Positions 26,191 through 34,903 of a stretch of DNA of 64,000 nucleotides are shown in pieces. The notes beneath the pieces are model-generated. The model worked only from the letters and a program-made list of their open reading frames with translations. It searched no databases and was not told the DNA's origin. The stretch is from Streptomyces cavernae (lineage in GTDB: Bacteria > Actinomycetota > Actinomycetes > Streptomycetales > Streptomycetaceae). Each line of letters starts with the position of its first letter. The first letter of the stretch is position 1. The position numbers were made by a program, and so were the translations under genes. Location: NCBI RefSeq assembly GCF_004023625.1, contig NZ_ML137708.1, positions 31,252-95,251 on the forward strand, in the 5' to 3' direction.

Positions 26191-26504
26191 GGCCGTCCGG
26201 CCTGGACCCTGAGCTGAATGCACAGCATTCCCTGAAGTGTCGTCGGGATGGAAAGCCGTCGGGCGGAACGTCCCGGGTCGGCGTGGACAGAGAGTCCGCG
26301 CGAGAAGGAGCGCGGCAGGTGAGGAGTCGGACGGGGGATGGTCGTGTGTCCGGGAGCCGTTTCCTTGGTGGCGGAGCCCCTCCCGGCGGGGCGCTGCCAC
26401 GCCACTACCGTAGCGGATAGTTGCCGCGCGACAACATTCTCTCTTGACGATCACCCTCCTGACGTCCCGCTGCGCGATTGACCGGTCACCGTCATAATGC
26501 TCGG
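26191..26504. other. Gene-free gap between the STAS gene and the pobA remnant
   Basis: No credible reading frame is present. A CATAAT hexamer at 26493-26498 lies 6 bases before a GTG at 26505, an arrangement typical of a leaderless start for the original pobA gene. TTGACG and TTGACC hexamers occur nearby but not at the ideal spacing. Confidence 0.4.
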
Positions 26505-26598
26505 GTGAGCTCCGCCGCCTCCCCCAGTCGGTCCGTCGTGTCTCCGTGGTAGTCGTGGGTGCCGGTCCGGCCGGTCTCACCGTCGCCAACATCCTGAA

Positions 26599-26630
26599 GG
26601 AATCCGGGGTCGACGGAATCCGGGGTCGAC
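26599..26630. repeat. Exact 16-bp tandem duplication disrupting pobA
   Basis: GGAATCCGGGGTCGAC occurs twice head to tail (26599-26614 and 26615-26630). Removing one copy restores the frame from the FAD motif into the following conserved residues, so the duplication is the first frame-breaking event. Confidence 0.9.
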
Positions 26631-27062
26631 TGTCTCCTGCTGGAGGCGGAGAGCCGGGCGTTCATCGAGCAGCGGCCCCGGGCGGGGTTCATCGAGGAGT
26701 GGGCGGTACGGGCGCTCGCCGAGCGCGGGCTGGCCGACCGTCTTCTCGCACGGGCACCGAGACGCAGCGAGTTCGAGCTCCGCTGGGCGGGAGAGCGTCA
26801 TCGCGTCCGGTACGCCGAACTGACCGGGCACCATCATTTCGTCCATCCGCAGCCACTGCTGGTGACCGACCTCGTACACGAGTACGCGGACGTCCGGCAC
26901 GGTGACGTCCGCTTCGGCGTACGCGATGTGCGGCTGCACGACGTCGACGGCGGTAAGGGGCCCGCGGTTTCCTACACCGACCCGGACAGCGGTCAACGGG
27001 TCCGAGTCGACTGCGAGTTCATCGCGGGCTGCGACGGAGCGCGGGGCGTGACACGGGCCGCG

Positions 27063-27174
<112 letters not shown>

Positions 27175-27573
27175 GGACGCCGCCGCCGTCGCCCGGCACG
27201 ACTACGGCATCGGCTGGCCGGCCCTGCTCGCCGAGGCACCGCCGTCGTCCGAATGCGTCGTCATGGGGATGCATCCCCGCGGTTTCGCGGCGCACATGGC
27301 GCGCAGTCCCGAAGTCACCCGCTACTACCTGAATGCCCGCCCGGCGACGATCCGGAGAACTGGCCGCACGACAGGGTGTGGTCGGAGCTCCGCGAGCGGT
27401 TGGCCACGGCCGGCGCGCAGCCGCTGAACCGTCTCGGGCGTGCCGGGTTCACGCTCGGCGATGCTCCGGTCACGCTCCATGACGGAGCACGCTTGTCGCA
27501 CCGTCCGTCCCCACTGCAACAGCGCCATTGCGGCCAGAAGGGTGGCTCGTCGGCGCGGTTGCCCGTCGGGCAG

Positions 27574-27652
27574 GGATCGGATGCGCGGCCGGAATCAGAT
27601 GTCCGACGGGCATCAGATGCCCGACCAGGATCAGATGCCGACAGGCATCAGA
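27574..27652. repeat. Short tandem repeats (about 17-19 bp) after the DUF1206 gene
   Basis: About four and a half degenerate copies of GG(C)ATCAGATGCCCGACC follow each other, ending at the 3' end of the DUF1206 gene. They lie within 27431-27647, which otherwise holds no gene. The unit has no spacer structure and is not CRISPR-like. Confidence 0.75.
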
Positions 27653-28496
27653 CCCTGCGCCACTTGGCCATCGCGAAGGAGAACACTCCGAACATGACCA
27701 GTCCGGCCGCCACGCACACCAGCAGCCACGGCCCCACCGGTGTCTGCGCGAAGGAGCGCAGGGTGTCGTCGAGCCCCTTCGCCCGGTCCGGTTCGTAATC
27801 GATCGCGGCCCGCACCGCGAAGACACCGGCCGCGGCGAACACCAGGCCACGTGCCGCCCCGCCCACCACGCCCGTGACGTCGACCGCCCGGCGCGCCCCC
27901 GGGGACATCGCGGCCGGCTTCAGCTTGTCCCGGTACTTGCGCAGCACCGCACGGACGCCGATCCACACGCCTGCCCCGGCGATCGCGACTCCGGCCGCCG
28001 CCACCAGCCACCGGCCGCCGGGCCACTCGAGGGCCCTGGCCGTCACATCGCGCGACTGCCGGTCGCTGGAGCCGCCGCCTCCGCCCGATCCCGCGCCCCC
28101 ACCCGCCGCGAAGGAAAGCACGGAGTAGGCGACGATTCCGTAGAAGACGCAGCGCACGGCGGCCAGCAGCCGCTTGGGCCAGGAACGGCCGTCGGGTCCC
28201 GCCGCGCCGAAGAGCGCCTCGGACAGCCGCCACACGGCCATGCCCGCCAGACCGATGCCCAGCGCCCATAACAGGACGGCGCCGAAGGGCTTCTCCGCGA
28301 GTTCCGCGAGCGCCCCGCCCCGGTCCGCCTGTTTCTCCCCGTCGCCGAAGGCGATCTGCAGCGCCAGCAGGCCCACCAGCAGGTAGATCACACCGCGGGC
28401 CGTGAGACCCGCCCGGGCCGCCGCGTCCACCGCCGAGCCCCGCGCCGCCCGCCGTGCACCGATCCGGCCGTTCCGCGTCAACGCGTTCGCGTTCAT
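27648..28496 (-). CDS. DUF1206 integral membrane protein
   Basis: This 282-aa protein is made of three related membrane units of about 70 residues, each with a helix pair: AARAGLTARGVIYLLVGLLAL, then LLAAVRCVFYGIVAYSVLSF, then GGAARGLVFAAAGVFAVRAA, with ALGIGLAGMAVWRLSEA-type second helices. This triple pattern is the DUF1206 family, whose function is not known. A glycine-serine-rich cytoplasmic loop (GGGAGSGGGGGSSD) separates units two and three. ATG at 28496 has GGGAGG upstream. It is divergent from the F420/PPOX-type gene. Confidence 0.9.
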   Translation of the reverse strand: MNANALTRNGRIGARRAARGSAVDAAARAGLTARGVIYLLVGLLALQIAFGDGEKQADRGGALAELAEKPFGAVLLWALGIGLAGMAVWRLSEALFGAAGPDGRSWPKRLLAAVRCVFYGIVAYSVLSFAAGGGAGSGGGGGSSDRQSRDVTARALEWPGGRWLVAAAGVAIAGAGVWIGVRAVLRKYRDKLKPAAMSPGARRAVDVTGVVGGAARGLVFAAAGVFAVRAAIDYEPDRAKGLDDTLRSFAQTPVGPWLLVCVAAGLVMFGVFSFAMAKWRRV

Positions 28497-28512
28497 TCCG
28501 CCTCCCTGTGAT

Positions 28513-28550
28513 TCCGGATGCCCCGGTCGCCCATCCGGATGCCCCGGTCG
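28513..28550. repeat. 17-bp direct repeat in the divergent promoter gap
   Basis: TCCGGATGCCCCGGTCG occurs at 28513-28529 and exactly again at 28534-28550, period 21 bp (two helical turns), between the divergent DUF1206 and PPOX genes. This spacing would suit a regulator binding two sites on one face; no regulator is evident nearby. Confidence 0.65.
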
Positions 28551-28592
28551 TGGAGTGGAATGCCTCGCGGACTTCCGTGCGTTGATCAGCAC

Positions 28593-29018
28593 ATGTCCGA
28601 GGATGCGCTGCTCAACCTGGTTTCCGAGTCGAAGGGTGGCACTCTGGTCACCCTCAAGCGCGATGGTCGACCCCAGCTGTCGAACGTCACGCACGTCTAC
28701 TATCCCGACGACCGGATCATCCGTGTGTCGATCACGGACGACCGTGCCAAGACCCGCAATCTGCGCCGTGATCCGCGGGCGTCGTACCACGTGACCACCG
28801 CGGACCGCTGGTCGTACGCCGTCGTCGAGGCGCGCGCGGAGCTGACACCCGTCGCAGCGGACCCGCACGACGAGACGGTGGAGGAGCTGATCCGCCTCTA
28901 CCGCGACGTCCAGGGCGAGCACCCCGACTGGGACGACTACCGCGCCGCCATGGTCCGCGACCGCCGTCTGGTACTGCGGCTGCACGTCGAGCGCGCCTAC
29001 GGCGTGGTGCGCGGCTGA
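28593..29018 (+). CDS. PPOX-class F420-dependent oxidoreductase-like protein
   Basis: This 141-aa split-barrel protein begins MSEDALLNLVSESKGGTLVTLKRD. It contains GRPQLSNVTHVYYPDDRIIRVSI and TKTRNLRRDP-type residues, then ASYHVTTADRWSYAVVEARAEL, and ends with RLVLRLHVERAYGVVRG. This fits the family of F420-dependent (or flavin/heme-binding) PPOX proteins of actinobacteria that reduce or bind small substrates. ATG at 28593 gives the usual family length; in-frame codons upstream are not conserved in style. The substrate is unknown. Confidence 0.87.
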   Translation: MSEDALLNLVSESKGGTLVTLKRDGRPQLSNVTHVYYPDDRIIRVSITDDRAKTRNLRRDPRASYHVTTADRWSYAVVEARAELTPVAADPHDETVEELIRLYRDVQGEHPDWDDYRAAMVRDRRLVLRLHVERAYGVVRG

Positions 29019-29060
29019 GCCCTCCCGCGCTGGCCTTCCCCTTCCCGAGCGCGGGGAGAC

Positions 29061-29101
29061 CGCGGGCGCCGGGCCCGCGTGATGCGGGTCCGGCGCCTGC
29101 G
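29061..29101. terminator. 18-bp hairpin between convergent genes
   Basis: The left arm 29061-29078 pairs with 29084-29101 around the loop GTGAT, with only two G-T wobble positions. It lies between the PPOX gene (+) and the aminopeptidase gene (-), so it can terminate both. Confidence 0.75.
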
Positions 29102-29129
29102 GAGGAGAACCTCGGTGACCGGAGGACTA

Positions 29130-30707
29130 CTACTCGGTGACCTCGTGGTCGTGGCCGTCGTGCAGACCGCCGCCGCTGCCCGCGTCACCGTCCGTCGGGA
29201 CCGTCGTGACCGGCTTGGTGAGCGAGCTCAGGTCGTGGGCGTAGGTGCCCACCGCGTTGGCGATGACGTCGATGTTGACGTCGAAGGCCTTCATGTCGAT
29301 GTTGTCGATGTTGTCGCAGGCCTCGTGGTAGCAGGAGTCGTACGCGACTCCCGCCGTGCCGCCGAACTTCGCCGCCTGAGCGTCGGTCTTGACACCCTCG
29401 GCGCCGGTGAAGGTGCCGCCGGAGGGGATGCCGACCTCGATGAACGGGCCGTAGTCGGAGCGTCCGGTGAAGTCGGTGCCCTCGTGCGGGATGCCCTTGC
29501 GGTCCATGAAGTCGGTGATGTCCCGCTCCAGTTGGGCCGAGCCCTGCGGGCCGGGACCCGCGCCGACCCCGTCGGAGTCGTCGCCGTCGTAAACGAACAG
29601 GCCGTAGTTCGGCGAGGCGATCATGTCGAAGTTCAGATAGAGCTTGATCTGTGCCTTCTGTGCGTCCGTCAGCTTCGCCACGTAGTCCTCGGAGCCGAGC
29701 AGCCCCAGTTCCTCCGCCGACCACCAGGCGAACCGCACCTTGTCGGCGGGCTTGTTGCGCTGCTCCTCGGCGAGTTCCAGGGCGACTTCGAGCAGTCCCG
29801 CCGAGCCGGAGCCGTTGTCGTTGATGCCGGGGCCCGCGGTGACGGAGTCGAGGTGCGCGCCGAGCATCACGGTGTTCGCGGGGTCGCCGCCCCTGGTCTC
29901 CGCGATGACGTTGTCGGTCTCGCGTTTCTCGTTGAACTGGCGGATCTCGAAGGAGACCTTGACCTCGCCGGCCGCCGCCTGGGCCGCGAGCGCCTCGCCT
30001 TCGGCCTGGGTGACGCCGCCGGTCGGGATGCGGCCGGCCGTCGGGTCGCCGAGGGTGCCGTTGAGGGCGCCGCCGGTGTTGTTGTAGATGATCGCGCCGA
30101 CGGCGCCCGCGTCGGCGGCCGCGGCCTGTTTGGCGGCGAAGGGGCAGCCGCCTCGCTTGACCAGCGCGATCCTGCCGGTGAAGGTTCCGGCGGCGTAGTC
30201 GGCGGCCTCACAGCCGGGCGTGGTGTCCGTGCCGGCAGGTACGGCGGCCAGGGGCGCGGTGATACCGCCCACGGGGGTGCTGGTCGTGTACGACATCGCG
30301 ATGATGTCGACCTCGCGCGGCGCCGGGGACACCACCGAGAGCTTCTCGGCCAGCGTCTCGATGTAGGTGAACTCGAAGGTCTGGTACGAGACCTTGTACC
30401 CGGCCTTCTTCATGAGTTTGTAGACGTACTCGGCCGAGGCGTCGTGGCCGGGCGTGCCCGCGGCGCGCGTACCGCCGTTGGCGTCCGCTATGGCCTGCAG
30501 CTTCTTCAGATGGCTGCGGGCCTCCTTCCCGTCCGAGGACTTCACCAGTTTCGCGGCCAGTTTGGCCGCGTTCTTCGCCGGGTCGTGGTGGTGACCCTGG
30601 CCCTGGTTCCGGGCGGCCATGGCGGACGGGGCCGCAGCGAGCAGCAGTGGGGTGGCCAGGGTTACGGCGGCCAGACCGGCCACTGCTCTTCGAGGCAGAA
30701 CGCGCAC
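29130..30707 (-). CDS. Secreted M28-family aminopeptidase with PA domain
   Basis: This 525-aa protein carries a Sec-type signal peptide (MRVLPRRAVAGLAAVTLATPLLLAAAPSAMA, two arginines and a hydrophobic core). It has a PA insert (about residues 150-245: ALVKRGGCPFAAKQAAAADAGAVGAIIYNN) and a di-zinc M28 peptidase domain. Zinc-site residues are visible in order: LGAHLDSVTAGPGINDNGSGSAG, WWSAEELGLLGS, LNFDMIASPNYG and DSCYHEACDNID. It should remove N-terminal residues from peptides outside the cell, like Streptomyces griseus aminopeptidase. The C-terminal tail is Gly/His/Asp-rich. The ATG lies 10-12 bases after a weak AGGA. No partner gene is adjacent. Confidence 0.95.
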   Translation of the reverse strand: MRVLPRRAVAGLAAVTLATPLLLAAAPSAMAARNQGQGHHHDPAKNAAKLAAKLVKSSDGKEARSHLKKLQAIADANGGTRAAGTPGHDASAEYVYKLMKKAGYKVSYQTFEFTYIETLAEKLSVVSPAPREVDIIAMSYTTSTPVGGITAPLAAVPAGTDTTPGCEAADYAAGTFTGRIALVKRGGCPFAAKQAAAADAGAVGAIIYNNTGGALNGTLGDPTAGRIPTGGVTQAEGEALAAQAAAGEVKVSFEIRQFNEKRETDNVIAETRGGDPANTVMLGAHLDSVTAGPGINDNGSGSAGLLEVALELAEEQRNKPADKVRFAWWSAEELGLLGSEDYVAKLTDAQKAQIKLYLNFDMIASPNYGLFVYDGDDSDGVGAGPGPQGSAQLERDITDFMDRKGIPHEGTDFTGRSDYGPFIEVGIPSGGTFTGAEGVKTDAQAAKFGGTAGVAYDSCYHEACDNIDNIDMKAFDVNIDVIANAVGTYAHDLSSLTKPVTTVPTDGDAGSGGGLHDGHDHEVTE

Positions 30708-31059
30708 AGGGGTCCTTCCTGTGAAACGAGCGTGAACGAGGTAGAGGGGAAGTTAGCGATCTCCGACGCGCATGTGAACAGGTACACATCAAGTTGCGCC
30801 GTCTTTCACACCATCGGCTCAATGCGCGTAGACGCCGTGGACCACTGCGTGCCGACGCCACAGGCGGCGCGCTCGGCGCGGGGGCCACAGCGGACTCCGT
30901 CCGGCCGGTCGTTGCCAGTTCGGCCTGGCGATGGTCGTGAGGCAGTTCGGACGGGCGATGATCGTTGGCAGTCCGGCCGGGTGAGCGCCCCGAGGGCGCG
31001 GGCGTCCCCTCCGGCCCGACCGGCCCGGAGCCTGCCGCCGAGGCCGGGGCCGAGCCGCT
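30708..31059. repeat. Gene-free gap with a 26-27-bp imperfect triple repeat
   Basis: No gene is seen between the aminopeptidase and the ArsR-like regulator. At 30909-30984 three units begin TCGTTGCCAGTTCGG, TCGTGAGGCAGTTCGG and TCGTTGGCAGTCCGG and end in variants of GGCGATGA. The unit length is 26-27 bp. Promoter elements for the aminopeptidase should lie near 30708-30800 but no clear hexamers stand out. Confidence 0.55.
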
Positions 31060-32046
31060 TCAGGCCCGGCCTCCCCTCACCACGGCGTCCCCCAGGGCGG
31101 TCCTCGCGTACAGGACCTGGTGGCCCTGGCGGTGTGAGGTCAGCAGGCCCGCGTCGCGGAGCGTGGACAGGTGGGCCGACACCGAGGAGGGGGCCAGACC
31201 CTGACGAAGGGCCAGGGCCGTGGTGGCGGCAGGAGCGTCGAGGGCGGTGAGGATCGCGGCGCGGTGGCGGCCCAGCAGCCGGGCGAGGGCATCGGAGGGG
31301 GCAGCGGGCCGCAGGCCGCCCATCCCGTGCGCGGGGTAGATGACCGTGGGCTGCCAGGGCCGGGCGAAGCCGCTCACCACGTCCGGCCAGACGAAGACGC
31401 TCGGCAGCAGCAACACCCCGCGCCCGTCGGCCCGCTGGGCGTCCTCGTGGTCCGGGTACGTCCGCAGGGTGAGGGTGTCGTCCGCCCAGCCGATGCCCGG
31501 GTGCAGACCGCTCAGCAGCGCTTCGAGTCCGCCGTCCGCCAACTGGCGGGTGCGGTGGGCGATATCGGCATCGAGGAGGGCACGGTGCCGGGGCCAGTCG
31601 GGTGCGAGCAGCGTCCGCCAGACCCGTTCGGTGAGATCGGCGAGCCGCCGTACCGCACCGGCCGGATCGTCCAGGGCGGCGCGGCCGAGCGGGGAGTCGA
31701 CGGCACCTGGTGTGCACGCCAGCGAGCGGGACATCTCCTCGTGCGCCAGGGCCGGATCGGTGGCGCGCATCCGCTCGAGCTCCTCCTGGAAGGAGGGGTA
31801 GGGCACCTCTGGCGGGGCGCCCAGGAAGTCGGGGGTATAGCCGCTCCCGGTCGGGATGAACAGCCATAGTTCGCGCAGGTCGAATCCGGCGACGGCGTCC
31901 CGGGTCCGCCGCAGCCAGGGCCGGTGGTAGCCGTGCCGTCCGCGTCGGCGCAGCATCCGCAGGGCCTCGTGGGTGTGACACAGCGGGGAGACGGCGAACC
32001 GGCACCGGGACAGATCCTCCGTACCCAGGCGGAAGGTCAACGGCAC
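31060..32046 (-). CDS. ArsR-like winged-helix regulator with large N-terminal domain (DUF5937 type)
   Basis: This 328-aa protein has an unusual layout. The first 240 residues form a domain typical of Streptomyces DUF5937 regulators (FRLGTEDLSRCRFAVSPL, HEALRMLRRRG, then a long middle). A C-terminal ArsR-type winged helix follows (about 255-325: LLGRHRAAILTALDAPAATTALALRQGLAPSSVSAHLSTLRDAGLL, wing HRQGHQVLYART). GTG at 32046 has GGAGG five bases upstream and starts just before the conserved region. It is divergent from an MFS exporter across a repeat-filled gap, so control of that exporter is likely. The ligand is unknown. Confidence 0.88.
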   Translation of the reverse strand: MPLTFRLGTEDLSRCRFAVSPLCHTHEALRMLRRRGRHGYHRPWLRRTRDAVAGFDLRELWLFIPTGSGYTPDFLGAPPEVPYPSFQEELERMRATDPALAHEEMSRSLACTPGAVDSPLGRAALDDPAGAVRRLADLTERVWRTLLAPDWPRHRALLDADIAHRTRQLADGGLEALLSGLHPGIGWADDTLTLRTYPDHEDAQRADGRGVLLLPSVFVWPDVVSGFARPWQPTVIYPAHGMGGLRPAAPSDALARLLGRHRAAILTALDAPAATTALALRQGLAPSSVSAHLSTLRDAGLLTSHRQGHQVLYARTALGDAVVRGGRA

Positions 32047-32156
32047 GGTGTCCTCCGGGAGTTGAGCCGGGCATCGGCCCAAGTGCGCTGCCGCGGCCGG
32101 ATGATTCGGCTCCAGCCGAAAGAGTAGAGGGTCGTGCGACGGCTGCGCAGGCTGGC

Positions 32157-32320
32157 CACCTCACGGATCGCCCGGCCACCGGTCGCTTGGTCACCCGGCC
32201 GCTCGGTCACCGGCCACCCGGCCACCCGCCCACCGGCCGCTCGGTCACCACCCGGCCACCCGGCCACCGGCCGCTCGGCCACCCGGCCACCCGACCGCCA
32301 GGTCACCCCGGCCGCTCGAT
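32157..32320. repeat. GC-rich minisatellite between regulator and exporter
   Basis: Variants of CCGGCCGCTCGGTCAC and CCGGCCACCCGGCCAC alternate for about 160 bases, ending 15 bases before the MFS start. At least four CCGG(C/T)CGCT(C/T)GG copies are present. The array fills the divergent promoter gap, so it may carry or spread operator sites, or be slippage-prone filler. Confidence 0.75.
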
Positions 32321-32335
32321 GAAAGGCACACAACA

Positions 32336-33565
32336 GTGGGGACAGCCGCGGAAACCGTACGGCTCGGCGCGGGGCGCAGAGCGGCCGTCGTCGGGGCGCT
32401 GATGCTGGCCGCGTTCACCTTCAACACCGTCGAGAACCTGCCGGTCGGCCTGCTCAAACTGATCTCGGCCGACCTGGGGGTGTCGGTCGCCGCGGCGGGA
32501 CTGCTGGTCACGGGGTACGGCCTGACAGTCGCCGTGGTCTCGTTACCGCTGGCGCACGTCACCCGGGCCGTTCCCCGCCGGTATCTGCTGTCGGCTCTGC
32601 TGGGGCTGCTGGTGGTCGCCAGCTGGCTGCCGTCGCTCGGGGTGGTGTCCTACGGGTCACTGCTGGGGGCGCGGGTGTCGACGGCGGTGGCTCAGGCGGT
32701 GTTCTGGGCGGTGATGGGGCCGGTGGCGGTGGGGCTGTTCCCGCCCGACCGACGGGGCCGGGTGATCGGGCTGCTGTCGGTCGGAGGGTCGCTGGCCACC
32801 GTGCTGGGGGTGCCGGCCGGAACCTGGCTGGGCGGGCACGACGGCTGGCGGACGCCGTTCCTGGTCCTCGGCGCCCTGGGCCTCGTATCGCTCCTGCTCA
32901 TCGCGGTACTGCTGCCGACCTCGCGCCCGGAGCAGGGGTACGCCGCGTACGGGGAGACGCCCGATGCCCGCAGGTTCGCCGCCGTCATCGCCACCACCGC
33001 CCTGTCGGTGACCGGTGTCTTCGCCGGTTTCACCTACGTCGCGGTCTTCCTCGAGGAGGTGAGCGGCTTCGCCGAGGGCTCGGTGAGCACGCTGCTGCTG
33101 GTGTTCGGGGCGGCGGGCATCGCCGGGGTGAGTGCGACCGGGCCCCTGCTCGACCGCTTCCCGCGGGCCACGCTGAGCGTTCCGGTGGCGCTTCAGGCGG
33201 TGGCGCTGCTCGGGCTGTACGCGGGAGCCGGCAGCAAGGTCGTCGTGATCGTCATGCTGATGCTGCTGGGGGCGGTGGTGGGGCCGGTCTTCATGGCGTC
33301 GCAGAGCCAGGTGCTGCGGGTGGCGCCGGGCCGCACCGAGGTGGCGCTGGCGGCGAACTCGGCGGCCTTCAACGTGGGCGTCGCGGCGGGCTCGCTGCTG
33401 GGCGGCGCGCTGTTGCCGGTGGTGGACGTGCGCGGCACGTTCCTCGTCGGCGGACTGCTGACGGTGGGTGCACTGGCGGTGTTCACGTGCTCGCCCACGC
33501 CCGGCCTGTTGACGAAACCGGTGCCCGGGTGCGGAGATGCTGCTGAGGGTGAACGATCAACCTGA
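32336..33565 (+). CDS. MFS transporter (DHA1 drug/sugar efflux type)
   Basis: This 409-aa major facilitator has 12 predicted helices: first helix AAVVGALMLAAFTFNTVENLPVGLL, the loop 2-3 signature in LAHVTRAVPRRYLL, and motif C-like GGSLATVLGVPAGTWLGG in helix 5, which marks drug:H+ antiporters of the DHA1/arabinose-efflux group. GTG at 32336 follows GAAAGG. The ArsR-like gene is divergent, and 26 bases separate this gene from a DUF4032 gene downstream. The exported compound is unknown. Confidence 0.92.
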   Translation: MGTAAETVRLGAGRRAAVVGALMLAAFTFNTVENLPVGLLKLISADLGVSVAAAGLLVTGYGLTVAVVSLPLAHVTRAVPRRYLLSALLGLLVVASWLPSLGVVSYGSLLGARVSTAVAQAVFWAVMGPVAVGLFPPDRRGRVIGLLSVGGSLATVLGVPAGTWLGGHDGWRTPFLVLGALGLVSLLLIAVLLPTSRPEQGYAAYGETPDARRFAAVIATTALSVTGVFAGFTYVAVFLEEVSGFAEGSVSTLLLVFGAAGIAGVSATGPLLDRFPRATLSVPVALQAVALLGLYAGAGSKVVVIVMLMLLGAVVGPVFMASQSQVLRVAPGRTEVALAANSAAFNVGVAAGSLLGGALLPVVDVRGTFLVGGLLTVGALAVFTCSPTPGLLTKPVPGCGDAAEGERST

Positions 33566-33591
33566 GACGACCGAGGCGACCGAGGCGAGCA

Positions 33592-34899
33592 ATGGCACTG
33601 CAGATCAACGCCACCAACCCGGAGCATCCCGCGCTCCTGCTGGACCTGCCGTGGGACGTACCGCTGGAGGAGTGGCCGGAGCACCTTCTGGTGCCGTTGC
33701 CGCGCGGCATCTCCCGGCACGTCGTGCGCTACGCGCGGGCCGGGGACGAGGTGATCGCGGTCAAGGAGCTGGCCGAGCGGCCCGCGGTGCGGGAGTTCGC
33801 CCTGCTGCGCGACCTGGACCGGCTGAACATCCCGGCCGTGGACGCTCTCGCCGTGGTCACCGGCCGCACCGGCCGCGACGGCGACCCGCTCGAACCGGTA
33901 CTGATCACGCGTCATCTGGGCGGTTCCATGCCCTACCGGTCGATGTTCGAGACGACGATGCGGCCCGCCACCATGCACCGGCTCATGGACGCGCTCGCCG
34001 TCCTGCTGGTCCGGCTGCACCTGGCGGGGTTCGCCTGGGGCGACTGCTCGCTGTCCAACACGCTCTTCCGGCGGGACGCGGGCGCGTACGCCGCGTACCT
34101 CGTGGACGCCGAGACAGGCGATCTGCACGAGCGGCTCAGCGACGGGCAGCGCGACTACGACCTCGACCTCGCGCGCGTCAACATCAGCGGTGAACTGCTC
34201 GACCTGGAAGCGTCCGGCGCCCTCCACCCTTCGGTGGACCCGATCGAGTTCGGCACCGAGATCTGCGGGCGGTACCACACCCTGTGGGAGGAACTGACCC
34301 GCACCTCCGTGTATCCGGCGGGCAAGCACCACTACATCGACCGCCGTATCCGCCGTCTGAACGACCTCGGTTTCGACGTCGCCGAGATGCAGATCCAGCA
34401 CTCCCCGAACGGCGACTCCGTCACCTTCGTGCCCAAGGTCGTCGACGCGGGCCACCACCAGCGGCAGTTGCTGCGGCTGACGGGGCTGGACACCGAGGAG
34501 AACCAGGCGCGGCGGCTGCTCAACGACCTGGAGAGCTGGATGGCCACCCAGGAGGACTACGCGCCCGGCGACCCCCTGGCCGCCCGCCCGGAGGTGCTGG
34601 CCCACCGCTGGGTGCGCGATGTGTTCCGGCCGACCGTACGGAAGGTGCCGAGAGAGCTGCGCGGCTCGATGGACCCGGCGGAGCTCTATCACGAGCTGCT
34701 GGAGCACCGCTGGTACCTGGCCGAGCGCGCGCAGCACGACATCGGGTGGGACGTCGTCGTCGAGGACTACGTCATGAACATCCTGCCCAAGCTCCCGGAG
34801 GCCAGGGAAACGGTGCCGTTCGACGGCACGTCGGGCACCTCGGGCACCTCAGGCACCTCGGGCGCCGCGGACGCCGGGAGCGGGGAGGACGCCGGGTAA
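33592..34899 (+). CDS. DUF4032 protein with kinase-like core
   Basis: This 435-aa protein has an aminoglycoside/LPS-kinase-like N-terminal half: VKELAERPAVREFALLRDL resembles the Lys-Glu pair region, LVRLHLAGFAWGDCSLSNTLFRRD the catalytic loop, and AAYLVDAETGDLHERL the metal-binding Asp. A DUF4032 C-terminal region (LNDLGFDVAEMQIQHSPNGD, then PKVVDAGHHQRQLLRLTGLDTEENQARRLLNDLE) follows. Function is unknown; a role as a small-molecule or cell-envelope kinase is inference. The extreme C-terminus is a GTSGTSGTSGTSG repeat. ATG at 33592 has weak upstream purines. It probably shares a transcript with the MFS gene. Confidence 0.9.
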   Translation: MALQINATNPEHPALLLDLPWDVPLEEWPEHLLVPLPRGISRHVVRYARAGDEVIAVKELAERPAVREFALLRDLDRLNIPAVDALAVVTGRTGRDGDPLEPVLITRHLGGSMPYRSMFETTMRPATMHRLMDALAVLLVRLHLAGFAWGDCSLSNTLFRRDAGAYAAYLVDAETGDLHERLSDGQRDYDLDLARVNISGELLDLEASGALHPSVDPIEFGTEICGRYHTLWEELTRTSVYPAGKHHYIDRRIRRLNDLGFDVAEMQIQHSPNGDSVTFVPKVVDAGHHQRQLLRLTGLDTEENQARRLLNDLESWMATQEDYAPGDPLAARPEVLAHRWVRDVFRPTVRKVPRELRGSMDPAELYHELLEHRWYLAERAQHDIGWDVVVEDYVMNILPKLPEARETVPFDGTSGTSGTSGTSGAADAGSGEDAG

Positions 34900-34903
34900 C
34901 GCG

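Noticed and set aside
27574..27652. Possible CRISPR-like array
   Set aside because: The repeats are contiguous, degenerate and lack unique spacers, and no cas gene is nearby.
29079..31250. A 723-codon plus-strand frame across the M28 aminopeptidase
   Set aside because: It lies antisense to a protein with signal peptide and zinc ligands and has no family features of its own.
32157..32320. Possible CRISPR or attachment site
   Set aside because: Units run together without spacers and no integrase or tRNA is adjacent; it is a minisatellite.
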